NCBI RefSeq assembly: GCF_007970805.1
Contig: NZ_CP042433.1
Coordinates: 3,286,001-3,350,000, forward strand
Reading direction: 5' to 3'
DNA: 64,000 bases
From: Flavisolibacter ginsenosidimutans
GTDB taxonomy: Bacteria; Bacteroidota; Bacteroidia; Chitinophagales; Chitinophagaceae
Shown here: positions 16,209-25,658 of the stretch, piece by piece
How positions within the stretch are numbered: position 1 is the stretch's first letter
Layout of the letters: each line of letters starts with the position of its first letter
The notes under the pieces: generated by a model
Told to the model about the DNA's origin: nothing
What the model saw: the letters and a program-made list of their open reading frames with translations, nothing else
Databases searched by the model: none
Position numbers and translations under genes: made by a program

Positions 16209-16682
16209 ATGCAAAAGATTACACCGTTTTTATGGTTCAACGACAACGCCGAAGAAGCCGTGAATTTTTACTGCTCCGTTTTTAAAGAAGCCAAAGCCGG
16301 CGAGATGGTGCGCACCGGTCCCGAAGGCAAAGTACTGACGGCGCCCTTTGAACTCTTCGGACAAAAATTTACAGCACTCAACGGCGGCCCGCATTTTACG
16401 TTCACCGAAGCTGTGTCCTTTGTTGTTCACTGCGACGATCAGGAAGAAGTAAATTATTACTGGGAAAAACTTACCGAAGGCGGCAAACCCTCGCGTTGCG
16501 GCTGGCTGAAAGACAAGTTTGGCCTTTCGTGGCAGATTGTTCCGAAGGCATTGCCAAAACTTCTTGGTGATAAAGACGCGGCGAGATCGGGCCGCGTGAT
16601 GCAAGCTCTTATGCAGATGGACAAGCTTGACATTGCAAAGCTGGAAGACGCTTACGCAGGCCGCGAAACCACTCCTGCTTAA
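16209..16682 (+). CDS. VOC-family protein, PhnB-like
   Basis: A 157-residue vicinal-oxygen-chelate fold protein. It has the PhnB/3-dmu-9_3-mt signature PFLWFNDNAEEAVNFYCSVF (about 4-23), the mid-strand LNGGPHFTFTEAVSF, and the closing DKFGLSWQIVPKALP. The family (Pfam 3-dmu-9_3-mt) has no settled reaction; the older methyltransferase name is not reliable. The ATG at 16209 is chosen because the fold begins at residue 2. A minus-strand gene follows 18 bases after the stop (convergent). Confidence 0.85.
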   Translation: MQKITPFLWFNDNAEEAVNFYCSVFKEAKAGEMVRTGPEGKVLTAPFELFGQKFTALNGGPHFTFTEAVSFVVHCDDQEEVNYYWEKLTEGGKPSRCGWLKDKFGLSWQIVPKALPKLLGDKDAARSGRVMQALMQMDKLDIAKLEDAYAGRETTPA

Positions 16683-16700
16683 GTTGACGGCAACGTTGTG

Positions 16701-17684
16701 TTAATGACCGCTCATGCCTTGCATATTTTCCTTTGCCTTGCCGGTTTGATCCAAGGCTGCACGCAAGCCTTTGGCCAGTTGTTCGGCGTTGCCCACGCCC
16801 CAATAATGCAGAAAGAAAATGCGGGGCTGCTCGTGCACCATGTGGTTGTGAACCGCCACCACTTCAATGCCATTTTCTACCAACGCTTTTATCACCGGCG
16901 CTACTTCATCTTCCAGCATCGTAAAGTCGCCGGCAAGGGCGGCTTTTTCGGGTGTGCCCTGCCAGGCGGCCCATGTGTTGAAGCCAAGGAAAGTTGTAAC
17001 GGTTAACCCGTGTTCTTTTAAGTTCACATCAGGCCTGCCGATGGTGTATTTGTAAACGCCTTTGCTCATCTCGCCTTTGTAGCCAATGATGGCATCCAGC
17101 GATTTTGTATCGAGAGTGTTTTGCACGCTTTCATTCGAGGCCGTGCCTTTTGCCGGATCGCCGCCGCGCAGTTCATTTATTTTTTCCAGAACGGCTTTTG
17201 CTTTTTGCGCCATTGCTTCGGTTGGTCCGCTGCCGCCCACGTGCATGTACATCACGTTGGGATGGTTGCGCACAAAATGGTTGTGAATAGCGCTGATGGC
17301 AAGTCCCTGCCGGATAATTTCCTCTTGTACCGGTTTAAGATCGGTTTCGGTCACCACAACATCGCCCATGATCATGGCGCCGTTGCCGGAAGGCGTAAAG
17401 GCGATCCAGGTTCCCAAACCCATTGCCGGAATGATTTTAAAGCCGTCCACCGTGATGCTTAAATCGTTTTGCGGAACGGTGATTTTGTATTCACCGTTGC
17501 TGGCTTTTCCTTTTGTGCCAATGATACGTTCGATGAGAAGTGTGTCTACCGGTATCACCGGAGCGGTGGTTTCGCTCATTCTTTTAGCGGCATCTTTTTT
17601 CTTGATGGGTTCTTGCGCAGTGGCATTAAACAAAATGAGCAGAGTGAAGAAGGCGAAGGTCATTCGCAAGGCTTTCGTATTCAT
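16701..17684 (-). CDS. DUF1259 (LppY/LpqO-like) secreted protein with two domain copies
   Basis: A 327-residue protein with a Sec signal peptide (about 1-23) and two copies of the DUF1259 domain. Each copy repeats the same elements: an IIG-KG-..GxYK..-R/QxD opening (about 53 and 198), a W-A-F/W core, and a histidine motif, AIHNHFVRNHPNVMYMH in the first and AVHNHMVHEQPRIFFLHYWG in the second. The paired HNH histidines look like a metal or ligand site. Function unknown. The ATG at 17684 is preferred to an upstream TTG. Confidence 0.85.
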   Translation of the reverse strand: MNTKALRMTFAFFTLLILFNATAQEPIKKKDAAKRMSETTAPVIPVDTLLIERIIGTKGKASNGEYKITVPQNDLSITVDGFKIIPAMGLGTWIAFTPSGNGAMIMGDVVVTETDLKPVQEEIIRQGLAISAIHNHFVRNHPNVMYMHVGGSGPTEAMAQKAKAVLEKINELRGGDPAKGTASNESVQNTLDTKSLDAIIGYKGEMSKGVYKYTIGRPDVNLKEHGLTVTTFLGFNTWAAWQGTPEKAALAGDFTMLEDEVAPVIKALVENGIEVVAVHNHMVHEQPRIFFLHYWGVGNAEQLAKGLRAALDQTGKAKENMQGMSGH

Positions 17685-17777
17685 AACCAAAAGATGAGGG
17701 ATTTGAATTCAAAGGTATCGAAGCCTTACGTCAATCCGCACGGGAAAGCAACCTAACTTTAAGCACAATCATTCCGC

Positions 17778-18470
17778 ATGAACAAGACCGTGATCATCAC
17801 TGGCGCTACCGGAAATTTGGGAAGCGCCGTTACAAAAAAGTTTTTGACCGAAGGCTACACCGTCATCGCCACCGTCACGTCCGAAGAAGCAAAAAAAGGC
17901 TTGCCGCCGAGCGATAAGCTGCAAGCCGAAATTGTAAACCTAACCGACGAAAACGAAACCGAAAACTTTGTTCAGCGAACCATCGCACAACACAGGAAAA
18001 TTGATGCGGCTTTGTTGCTCGTCGGTGGTTTTGCCATGGGAAACATTGGCGCAACAAAAGGCGAAGACATTAAAAAGCAACTGGCGCTAAATTTTCACAC
18101 GGCTTACAACGTAACAAGGCCCTTGTTTGCACACATGATGGAAAACGGCGAAGGCCGTCTTGTTTTCATTGGCTCGCGGCCTGCCCTTAACGCTGCGGCC
18201 GGAAAAAATTTAATCGCATACGGCTTGAGCAAGTCTCTTCTTTTTAAACTTGCCGAATACCTGAACGAAGAAGCCAAAGGAAGAAACGTAACGGCAACGG
18301 TGGTTGCGCCGAGTACAATTGATACGCCGCTCAACCGCAAAGACATGCCTAACGCAAACCCGGACAACTGGGTAAAGCCCGAAGCACTGGCCGATGTTTT
18401 GGAATTTGTTGTTTCGGGAAAAAGCGCACCGCTGCGCGAAACCGTTTTAAAAGTGTACAACAATTCATAA
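17778..18470 (+). CDS. Short-chain dehydrogenase/reductase
   Basis: A 230-residue single Rossmann-fold protein: cofactor motif TGATGNLG (about 8-15), a conserved Ser in IGSR (about 133), and the catalytic YxxxK as YGLSK (about 152-156). It lacks the classical NNAG, with LLVGG at that place. The substrate is unknown. Divergent from the DUF1259 gene; the next genes on the same strand (DUF4406 protein and a second SDR) may be co-transcribed. Confidence 0.85.
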   Translation: MNKTVIITGATGNLGSAVTKKFLTEGYTVIATVTSEEAKKGLPPSDKLQAEIVNLTDENETENFVQRTIAQHRKIDAALLLVGGFAMGNIGATKGEDIKKQLALNFHTAYNVTRPLFAHMMENGEGRLVFIGSRPALNAAAGKNLIAYGLSKSLLFKLAEYLNEEAKGRNVTATVVAPSTIDTPLNRKDMPNANPDNWVKPEALADVLEFVVSGKSAPLRETVLKVYNNS

Positions 18471-18553
18471 CGTCTTTTACTTGCGCATCAACCATTCACT
18501 TCACACCACATTCAATACCGGTTTATTTTCTCACTACAATTAAACTTGCTTGC

Positions 18554-18946
18554 ATGAACGCAAAAAAATCACTAATGATTCTGGTGGCGGGGCCTTACCG
18601 CTCCGGCACAAACGACGATCCGCAAAAGATTGCGGCCAACGTAAAAGCCATGACCGATACGGCGCTCGAAATTTACCGGATGGGACACTTGCCCGTTTTG
18701 GGCGAATGGTTTGCGCTGCCGCTTATTGAAGCCGCGGGTTCCAAAGAAACGGGCGATGAAATCTTCAACGAAATCTTTCATCCCGTGGCCGTGCAATTGA
18801 TAGATCATTGCGATGCGGTGTTGCGAATTGGCGGCGCATCATCGGGTGCGGATGAAATGATAAAAACCGGAAAGGAAAAAGGAAAAACCATTTTCTCCAG
18901 CAAAGAAGAAATACCCAGGCTGAAGGAAGAAAACGCATTGGCTTAG
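18554..18946 (+). CDS. DUF4406 / nucleoside 2-deoxyribosyltransferase-like protein
   Basis: A 130-residue protein with the opening MILVAGPYRSGT (about 8-19), a helix with IAANVKAMTDTALEIYRMG, and the acidic motif CDAVLRIGGASSGADEMI (about 86-103). These match the nucleoside 2-deoxyribosyltransferase fold, in which the conserved Glu/Asp act on N-glycosidic bonds; the DUF4406 branch has no proven substrate. It stands 41 bases before the glucose-dehydrogenase-like SDR. Confidence 0.75.
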   Translation: MNAKKSLMILVAGPYRSGTNDDPQKIAANVKAMTDTALEIYRMGHLPVLGEWFALPLIEAAGSKETGDEIFNEIFHPVAVQLIDHCDAVLRIGGASSGADEMIKTGKEKGKTIFSSKEEIPRLKEENALA

Positions 18947-18987
18947 TTTTTTGTTCTTACCTAGTTCTTACCTATAAATTTCTGAAA

Positions 18988-19794
18988 ATGGACAAGAAGT
19001 TGCAAGACCAAATTGCCATCATCACCGGCGCCAGCAGCGGCATTGGCGCAGGCGTTGCAAAAGCCATGGCCGCCGTCGGCGCAACGGTGGTCGTCAATTA
19101 CCCGGTGGACGCGGCTAAAGACATGGCCGAGGCCGTAAAGAATGAAATCACTTCATCGGGAGGCAAAGCCATTGTTTACAAAACAGACGTGAGCAAGGAA
19201 GAAGAAGTCAAGCAAATGTTTGCCGACACCGTTGCGCAGTTTGGGACGGTGGACATTTTGGTGAACAACGCGGGCCTGCAAAGAGACGCGCCGTTCACCG
19301 AGATGACGTTGGAGCAATGGAACTACGTGCTGAGCGTAAACTTAACGGGGCAGTTTCTTTGTGCCCGTGAAGCCGTTCGCGAATTTCTGCGCAGGGGCAT
19401 CAGCAACAAATCAAAGTCGGCGGGCAAAATCATTTGCATGAGCAGCGTACACGAAGTGATTCCCTGGGCGGGCCACGCCAATTATGCGGCGTCAAAAGGC
19501 GGTATCATGTTGCTGATGAAAACCATCGCGCAGGAGTTTGCCTCCAAACGCATTCGCGTCAACAGCATTGCACCCGGCGCCATTCAAACGCCCATCAACC
19601 GCGATGCTTGGGACACGTCGGCGCATCTGCAAAATCTATTAAAGCTCATTCCGGAAAAGCGCATCGGACAAGTAGAAGACATTGGCAACGCAGCCGTATG
19701 GCTTGCCAGCGACGATGCGGATTACGTGAACGGAACAACCTTGTTTGTGGACGGCGGCATGACGCTATATCCGGGCTTTGTGGACAACGGGTAA
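18988..19794 (+). CDS. SDR oxidoreductase, glucose 1-dehydrogenase-like
   Basis: A 268-residue classical SDR: TGASSGIGAG cofactor motif (about 13-22), NNAG (about 93-96), catalytic Ser in MSSVHE (about 152) and YAASK (about 167-171), and the C-terminal VNGTTLFVDGGMTLYP typical of bacterial glucose 1-dehydrogenases. The MSSVHE.IPW segment also fits that subfamily. NAD(P)-dependent oxidation of glucose to gluconolactone is the most likely reaction. A GH63 glucosidase lies downstream on the same strand, so the pair may release and oxidise glucose, but a 191-bp repeat element separates them. Confidence 0.82.
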   Translation: MDKKLQDQIAIITGASSGIGAGVAKAMAAVGATVVVNYPVDAAKDMAEAVKNEITSSGGKAIVYKTDVSKEEEVKQMFADTVAQFGTVDILVNNAGLQRDAPFTEMTLEQWNYVLSVNLTGQFLCAREAVREFLRRGISNKSKSAGKIICMSSVHEVIPWAGHANYAASKGGIMLLMKTIAQEFASKRIRVNSIAPGAIQTPINRDAWDTSAHLQNLLKLIPEKRIGQVEDIGNAAVWLASDDADYVNGTTLFVDGGMTLYPGFVDNG

Positions 19795-19804
19795 AGCGGG
19801 ATAC

Positions 19805-19995
19805 GGCCCATCCCCCAACAACTATTCACTAAAGCGGGCAGATGTGCTAAAGCCCCTTCCCGGTGGGAAGGGGAGAACGAGTCGCGAAGCAAAAAGAAAA
19901 CGTTCTGCTTTCAAGTTGATTGAATTAAAAATGAGTCACTGAAAAGCAAGGGCTGTGCCTTGGTGACCTTCCCACCGGGAAGGTCGGGATGGGCC
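19805..19995. mobile_element. MITE-like 191-bp element with inverted ends (repeat C)
   Basis: The ends are perfect 10-bp inverted repeats, GGCCCATCCC at 19805-19814 and GGGATGGGCC at 19986-19995. Inside are two subterminal palindromes that are reverse complements of each other, CCTTCCCGGTGGGAAGG (from about 19854) and CCTTCCCACCGGGAAGG (from about 19968). No coding capacity. A related palindrome with the same GGGAAGG-nC-GGGATGGG order is embedded in ispG. No target duplication was established by eye. Confidence 0.65.
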
Positions 19996-20019
19996 GCTCC
20001 TCCATTTACAAAAATTCTC

Positions 20020-22680
20020 ATGACCACCGAAGAACAACGTTTGCAAAAAGAAGGTTGGAAAATATGGGGGCCGTATGTGTCCGACCGACAGTGGGGAACC
20101 GTGCGTGAAGATTACAGCAAAAACGGCGACGCCTGGCATTACACAACGCACGACATGGCGAGAAGCAAAGCCTATCGCTGGGGCGAAGAAGGCATTGCCG
20201 GCATCTGCGACGACCGCCAGATCCTTTGCTTTGCGCTGGCACTTTGGAATACAAAAGACCCTATCATTAAAGAGCGATATTTTGGCTTAACCAACAGCGA
20301 AGGCAACCACGGCGAAGACGTAAAAGAACTTTACTACTACCTCGATTCCACGCCCACGCATTCGTACATGAAGACGTTGTATAAGTATCCGCAGGCGGAA
20401 TATCCTTATCAACAATTGTTGCAGGAAAACGGACGAAGAACGAGACTTCAACCCGAATTTGAAATCATTGATACCGGCATCTTTAATGACGATAACTACT
20501 TTGATGTTTTTGTAGAATACGCGAAAGCCGATGCAGAAGACGTTCTCATTAAAATAACGGTGCACAACCGCGGCAAGAAAGACGTACCGCTGCACGTGCT
20601 GCCCACGCTTTGGTTCCGCAACACCTGGGACTGGGGCTACGACGATTATAAGCCGCAACTGCTTTCATCAAACAGCGGCGACGTAACGGTGCAGCACAAA
20701 GAACTTGGCGAATACTGCTTGTACTTCGATAAAAAAGTAGAAACGTTTTTTTGCGAGAACGAAACGAACAACGAAAGGCTTTACGGCACAGCCAACGCAT
20801 CGAAATACACAAAAGACGGCATCAACAATTTTTTGGTAAACGGCGACGAAAAAGCGGTGAACCCCAATGCAACCGGAACCAAAGTAGCCGCCGATCACAA
20901 ACTGTTGGTAAAGGCCAAAGGCAGCGAAGAATTGCGCTTGCGCCTTACCACAAAAACCGGAACAAAACCCTTTGCCGGTTTCGACGAATTGTTTGCCTTG
21001 CGCATCAAGGAAGCTGACGAATTTTATGCGGCGCTGCAAACAGAGATAACATCGGCTGATGAAAAACTGGTGCAGCGGCAAGCTTTTGCCGGCATGTTGT
21101 GGAGCAAACAATTTTATTATTACGACGTGGAGAAATGGCTTAAAGGCGACCCGGCGCAACCGCCGCCACCACAGCAACGAGAAGATGGCCGCAACCATGA
21201 ATGGTGTCACCTGAACAACGCCGACATCATTTCCATGCCTGATAAATGGGAGTATCCCTGGTACGCGGCCTGGGACCTTGCCTTTCATTGCATTCCCTTT
21301 GCCATTATCGATCCCACGTTTGCGAAGCATCAATTGCTGCATTTGACCAAAGAATGGTACATGCACCCCAACGGTCAACTGCCGGCTTACGAATGGAATT
21401 TTAGCGACGTAAATCCGCCCGTTCATGCCTGGGCAGCCTTTCGCGTTTACACCCTCGAAAAAAAGACGGCCGGCAAAGGCGACGGTCCTTTTTTGGAATC
21501 GGTCTTTCACAAACTGCTGCTCAATTTTACCTGGTGGGTAAACCGCAAAGATGCACAAGGCAACAATATTTTTGAAGGAGGTTTTCTGGGTCTTGACAAC
21601 ATTGGCGTGTTTGACCGAAGCGCACCCTTGCCCACGGGCGGCTACATTGAACAAGCCGACGGCACAAGCTGGATGGCGATGTATTCGCTCAACATGATGC
21701 GCATTTCTTTGGAGCTTGCCTTGCACAATCCTGTTTACCAGGACATGGCCACAAAATTCTTCGAACACTTTTTGTACATCGCCAGTGCAATGGACAGCAT
21801 GGGCGCCGATTCCGGCGGCTTGTGGGATGATGAAGACGGCTTCTTTTACGATGTACTCAGGCTTCCAAACAATCAAAGCGAAAAACTGAAAGTGCGCAGC
21901 ATGGTGGGTTTGATACCCTTGTTTGCCGTAGAAGTATTGGACCACGAAATACTGGAAGCGCTGCCCCAGTTTTGCGTTCGTCTCAACTGGTTTTTGGACA
22001 ACCGTCCTGGCCTTGCGGCGCTTGTTTCGCGCTGGCACGAAAAGAGCGAAAGCGAAAAACATTTACTGAGTCTATTGCGCGGTCACCGCATGAAAAAAAT
22101 CCTTTGCCGCATGTTGGACGAAACCGAATTTTTGAGCGACTACGGTATTCGGGCTTTGTCAAAATACCACGAAGAACATCCTTACGAAGTGTGGGTGAAC
22201 GGCGCTAAGTTTTCGGTTGATTACACGCCCGGCGAAAGCACCGTTGCTTTGTTTGGCGGCAACAGCAACTGGCGAGGCCCTGTGTGGATGCCGGTAAATT
22301 ATTTGATTGTGGAAAGCCTGCAGCGTTTCCACTATTATTACGGCGATGATTTTAGAGTAGAATGCCCAACGGGCAGCGGGGTTTATCTTTCGCTGAACGA
22401 GATTGCCGATGAACTTTCGCGGCGTTTGTCGCGTTTGTTTTTGCTTGATGAAGACGGCCGCAGGCCTGTATTTGACGGTTACGAAAAGCTGCAGAACGAT
22501 CCGCATTTTAAAAACTACGTTCTCTTCCACGAATACTTTCACGGCGACACGGGCAGAGGCCTTGGCGCTTCGCATCAAACCGGTTGGACCGGTCTTGTAG
22601 CCAAACTTTTACAACCGCGCAGAAACCCGATGGAAAAAATTAGGGAAGAGAAAGAAGCAGCAAGTGCCAACGAAGTTTAA
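20020..22680 (+). CDS. GH63-type glucosidase (MGH1-like glycoside hydrolase)
   Basis: An 886-residue protein without signal peptide, hence probably cytoplasmic. The N-terminal half is a beta-rich domain (about 1-340). The C-terminal half is an (alpha/alpha)6 barrel with the clan G motifs [17 protein letters not shown] (about 411-427) and [18 protein letters not shown] (about 747-764), known from GH63 and related mannosylglycerate hydrolases. The true linkage is unknown; alpha-glucosidase action on glucosides, glucosylglycerate or trehalose-like compounds is an inference. The ATG at 20020 is chosen; an upstream frame from 19960 would translate the repeat element. A bidirectional terminator follows. 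Confidence 0.88.
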   Translation: MTTEEQRLQKEGWKIWGPYVSDRQWGTVREDYSKNGDAWHYTTHDMARSKAYRWGEEGIAGICDDRQILCFALALWNTKDPIIKERYFGLTNSEGNHGEDVKELYYYLDSTPTHSYMKTLYKYPQAEYPYQQLLQENGRRTRLQPEFEIIDTGIFNDDNYFDVFVEYAKADAEDVLIKITVHNRGKKDVPLHVLPTLWFRNTWDWGYDDYKPQLLSSNSGDVTVQHKELGEYCLYFDKKVETFFCENETNNERLYGTANASKYTKDGINNFLVNGDEKAVNPNATGTKVAADHKLLVKAKGSEELRLRLTTKTGTKPFAGFDELFALRIKEADEFYAALQTEITSADEKLVQRQAFAGMLWSKQFYYYDVEKWLKGDPAQPPPPQQREDGRNHEWCHLNNADIISMPDKWEYPWYAAWDLAFHCIPFAIIDPTFAKHQLLHLTKEWYMHPNGQLPAYEWNFSDVNPPVHAWAAFRVYTLEKKTAGKGDGPFLESVFHKLLLNFTWWVNRKDAQGNNIFEGGFLGLDNIGVFDRSAPLPTGGYIEQADGTSWMAMYSLNMMRISLELALHNPVYQDMATKFFEHFLYIASAMDSMGADSGGLWDDEDGFFYDVLRLPNNQSEKLKVRSMVGLIPLFAVEVLDHEILEALPQFCVRLNWFLDNRPGLAALVSRWHEKSESEKHLLSLLRGHRMKKILCRMLDETEFLSDYGIRALSKYHEEHPYEVWVNGAKFSVDYTPGESTVALFGGNSNWRGPVWMPVNYLIVESLQRFHYYYGDDFRVECPTGSGVYLSLNEIADELSRRLSRLFLLDEDGRRPVFDGYEKLQNDPHFKNYVLFHEYFHGDTGRGLGASHQTGWTGLVAKLLQPRRNPMEKIREEKEAASANEV

Positions 22681-22707
22681 CTGCCTTTATCAACAGATTT
22701 CTCCATA

Positions 22708-22742
22708 AAAAAATCCCTTCGCTTGCAGCAAAGGGATTTTAA
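22708..22742. terminator. Bidirectional terminator between glucosidase and carbonic anhydrase genes
   Basis: Stem AAAATCCCTT (22710-22719) / AAGGGATTTT (22731-22740) with A and T runs on both sides, lying between convergent genes. Confidence 0.88.
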
Positions 22743-22763
22743 AAGTATAATACCATTGAGCGG

Positions 22764-23399
22764 TTACAAATTTTCGTACTCGTAGGTATCGTCAATGTGC
22801 GTGCCGGCCTGCATTTCAAACACGGGCTTGATGATGCCGTCTTTCAAGCCGTACACCCAGCCATGCAGGTGCGGCCGTTGCTCCCGCTTCCAGCAACGCT
22901 GAATGATGGTTGTCTTGGCCAAATTATAAACTTGCTCCTGCACGTTTAATTCCACCAGCCGGTCGCTGCGCTTTTCTTCGTCTTCAATGGCATCCAACTC
23001 GTCGCGGTGGTGACGAATCACGTCTTTAATATTGCGCAGCCACATGTTTAGCACCGGCTTGAAATCGGTTTTGGTAGCCGCAGCTTTAATGCCGCCGCAA
23101 CCGTAATGGCCGCACACAATCACGTGCCGCACTTTCAAATGCGTCACGGCATAGTCAAGCACCGCCAACAAGTTTACGTCGGTGTTTACCACCATGTTGG
23201 CTACGTTGCGATGCACAAAAATTTCACCGGGTTGCGTGCCCGTTATTTTATCGGCCGGCACGCGGCTGTCGCTGCAACCGATCCATAAAAACTCAGGGGC
23301 CTGCAATTCTGCCAGCCGCTTAAAATAGCCCGGGTCTTCGGCTTTTTGTTCAGCGGCCCAGGCTTTGTTTTCCAACAGTAACTTTTCGTATGATTGCAT
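22764..23399 (-). CDS. Beta-class carbonic anhydrase
   Basis: A 211-residue enzyme interconverting CO2 and bicarbonate. The zinc ligands Cys42, His98 and Cys101 and the Asp44/Arg46 dyad are visible in WIGCSDSRVPAD and VIVCGHYGCGGI. Length and motifs fit the plant/E. coli Can type. Its start is only 12 bases after the stop of the SulP transporter gene, so the two are translated from one mRNA. This pairing is known for bicarbonate-transporting SulP proteins and suggests supply of bicarbonate for carboxylation. Confidence 0.95.
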   Translation of the reverse strand: MQSYEKLLLENKAWAAEQKAEDPGYFKRLAELQAPEFLWIGCSDSRVPADKITGTQPGEIFVHRNVANMVVNTDVNLLAVLDYAVTHLKVRHVIVCGHYGCGGIKAAATKTDFKPVLNMWLRNIKDVIRHHRDELDAIEDEEKRSDRLVELNVQEQVYNLAKTTIIQRCWKREQRPHLHGWVYGLKDGIIKPVFEMQAGTHIDDTYEYENL

Positions 23400-23411
23400 A
23401 TCAGGTTTTGT

Positions 23412-25055
23412 TTACCGGGGGCTAAAGGTAGCCGCTTCCGTTGTTTCTAAAATTGATTCTCTTTTCAGCCCGTTGTGCGACTTTGCGTTTTGTTCGTCCA
23501 GCAAGGTCTTGTTAAACCCTTGTGCTTTGTTGCCGCTGTACTTTACTTCTACGTGAATATTTTTCAGCGGTGCGTGTACGAGGAAGTGCTCGATCACTTC
23601 CACCACGTCTTTGTCAATAAAATCAGCACGGCTGGCGTCAATCAGCACCGATGCGTTCTCTGGCACTTCTTCCAGTTTGTTTTTAATGATTGGCTTGTTT
23701 AAAAACGAAACGTCTTTGCGCAAGCGAAACAAATAATGGTGCTGATCGTTCACCACAAAAACGGATGTTTTGAAATTGCTGCGCACCACAAAGAAAATTC
23801 CCACACCGATGCCGATGACAACGCCAATTAAAAGATCGGTGAGCAAGATGGCAAGAATGGTAATCACGAAAGGGAAAAACTGGTCCCAGCCTTTTTTGTA
23901 ATAGAGTTTGAACAAAGAAGGCTTGGCCAATTTGTAACCGGTGAAAATGAGCACCGCCGCCAGCGCCGCTTTGGGAATGAGGTTGAGCAAAGCCGGAATA
24001 AAAGCAATGCTTACCAGCAACAGCAGGCCGTGAAAAACGGTTGACATTTTTGATTTGGCCCCCGCATTCACGTTGGCCGATGAACGAACAATAACCGAGG
24101 TTACCGGCAAGCCACCAATCAAACCCGAAAGCATATTGCCGATGCCTTGTGCTTTCAACTCCCTGTCCTTATCCGTTACACGCTGGTAAGGATCAAGATC
24201 ATCCACCGCTTCAATGCTCAAAAGCGATTCAAGGCTGGCCACCAAGGCAAGCGTTACACCCGTTATCCAAATGTCCTTGTTCATCCAGACGCCAAAATCC
24301 GGCGCGGTAAAAAAAGAAAAAAACTCGCGGCTTGTTTGCGCCACCGGAATGTTCACCATGTGCTTTGGGTCAACGGCATAAGCAATACCCTGGTGCCTGA
24401 AAATTTCGTTGATGCCGATGCCGATCAAAACTACCACCAGCGGCGCCGGAATCAACTTGACGAAACCTTTTTTCTTCGCCACTATTTTCTCCCATATAAA
24501 CTGAAAGGTCAAGCCTGCAAGGCCGATCAACACCGCCACCGGCGTGATGTAGTTTAATGCGTTAGCAACGGCTGAAAAAGTGTTTTCATTATTCGCTTGT
24601 ACAAAGGCAACTTCGCCTTCTGGATTTGCATCGTAACCAATCAGGTGCGGCAACTGTTTTAAGATCAGAATCAACCCAATGGCCGCCAGCATTCCTTTGA
24701 TCACGCTGTTCGGAATGTAATCGCCAATGACGCCGGCTTTTAAAAAGCCCAACAACAATTGCAGGGCACCGCAAATAACCACCGAAAACAAAAAGGCTTC
24801 AAAAGAAGGAAGCTTTAAAATGGCTGCTGCAACAATGGCGGTTAACCCCGCTGCCGGTCCGCTTACGCTTAACTGCGAACCGCTTAAAAGGCCAACTGCA
24901 ATGCCGCCAACCATGCCGGCAATAAGGCCGCTAAACAAAGGCGCATTGGAGGCAAGTGCCACGCCCAGGCAAAGCGGCAAGGCCACGAGAAAGACTACGA
25001 TTGATGCGGGCAAATCCGCACCCAGATTTTTGAGCGAGAAATTATTCTGCTTCAT
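23412..25055 (-). CDS. SulP-family anion transporter, probable bicarbonate permease
   Basis: A 547-residue inner-membrane protein with about 10-12 hydrophobic segments between residues 10 and 425, including the SulP segments ASIVVFLVALPLCLGVALAS and SGSQLSVSGPAAGLTAIV. A C-terminal STAS-like domain (about 440-525) carries VLIDASRADFIDKD. Known SulP proteins move sulfate or bicarbonate. The adjoining carbonic anhydrase gene favours bicarbonate. The ATG at 25055 is preferred, as the 21 upstream residues are hydrophilic and not conserved in the family. Confidence 0.9.
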   Translation of the reverse strand: MKQNNFSLKNLGADLPASIVVFLVALPLCLGVALASNAPLFSGLIAGMVGGIAVGLLSGSQLSVSGPAAGLTAIVAAAILKLPSFEAFLFSVVICGALQLLLGFLKAGVIGDYIPNSVIKGMLAAIGLILILKQLPHLIGYDANPEGEVAFVQANNENTFSAVANALNYITPVAVLIGLAGLTFQFIWEKIVAKKKGFVKLIPAPLVVVLIGIGINEIFRHQGIAYAVDPKHMVNIPVAQTSREFFSFFTAPDFGVWMNKDIWITGVTLALVASLESLLSIEAVDDLDPYQRVTDKDRELKAQGIGNMLSGLIGGLPVTSVIVRSSANVNAGAKSKMSTVFHGLLLLVSIAFIPALLNLIPKAALAAVLIFTGYKLAKPSLFKLYYKKGWDQFFPFVITILAILLTDLLIGVVIGIGVGIFFVVRSNFKTSVFVVNDQHHYLFRLRKDVSFLNKPIIKNKLEEVPENASVLIDASRADFIDKDVVEVIEHFLVHAPLKNIHVEVKYSGNKAQGFNKTLLDEQNAKSHNGLKRESILETTEAATFSPR

Positions 25056-25148
25056 TACAAAAGAGTTTAAGGTCAATAAATGGATTACACCTGCGAACGG
25101 CTGTTCGTGGGCAAGCAAATCATCGAAATAAAAAATGAAAGATTGACC

Positions 25149-25502
25149 TTATGCTTTGGGCGGAGGAACGATTAAGTCGGGATGATAAGCGAGGTATAAA
25201 TCAGAAGGGTGACACTTGTAGAAGGTAGAGACAAACGTAAAGGTTTGTTCCATTGCGTGCGCCTCGTGCAAGTATTCGTTCGGCATTGAAGAACCGCGTT
25301 CGGGCTTTTCTTCGTTGGTGTTGGTTAACGGATTGCTGTTGTCCGCGGCCGCTTTCTTTTCTGTTTTTTCAACCGCTGCTTTCCCTCGGTTTTGGCTTTC
25401 GTTCACGTAAGGCAAACAAACCGTAAGCCAAGCCAACAACAGCATGGCGAAGATGCTGTACACGACGTGCTTTGTACCGTATGATGATTTGCCTTTTTTC
25501 AT
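25149..25502 (-). CDS. Small single-pass membrane protein upstream of the SulP operon
   Basis: Not recognised. 117 residues with a basic N-terminus (MKKGKSSYGTKH), one membrane helix (about 13-31) and a hydrophilic, Lys/Glu/Asn-rich periplasmic part ending in IVPPPKA. It lies 93 bases before the SulP gene on the same strand and could be the first gene of that operon. Confidence 0.65.
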   Translation of the reverse strand: MKKGKSSYGTKHVVYSIFAMLLLAWLTVCLPYVNESQNRGKAAVEKTEKKAAADNSNPLTNTNEEKPERGSSMPNEYLHEAHAMEQTFTFVSTFYKCHPSDLYLAYHPDLIVPPPKA

Positions 25503-25658
25503 GAACCGTGCAAAAATAGTGGCGACGTACTTACAAAAACGTTTCGGCGAAATAAATCGGCGTTAACAAAGTTTATATATAGAGCCAGTTCCTTTGCGCA
25601 TATTTATTCAATGCTTGATTAAGAGATTTTTCTAAGTTTACGTTCCGAAAAATCAACT

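Noticed and set aside
20668-22062. 464-codon open frame on the minus strand opposite the GH63 gene
   Set aside because: Product is low in recognisable features and rich in Phe/Val/Arg; it mirrors the codon pattern of the real gene on the + strand, which has clear GH63 motifs.
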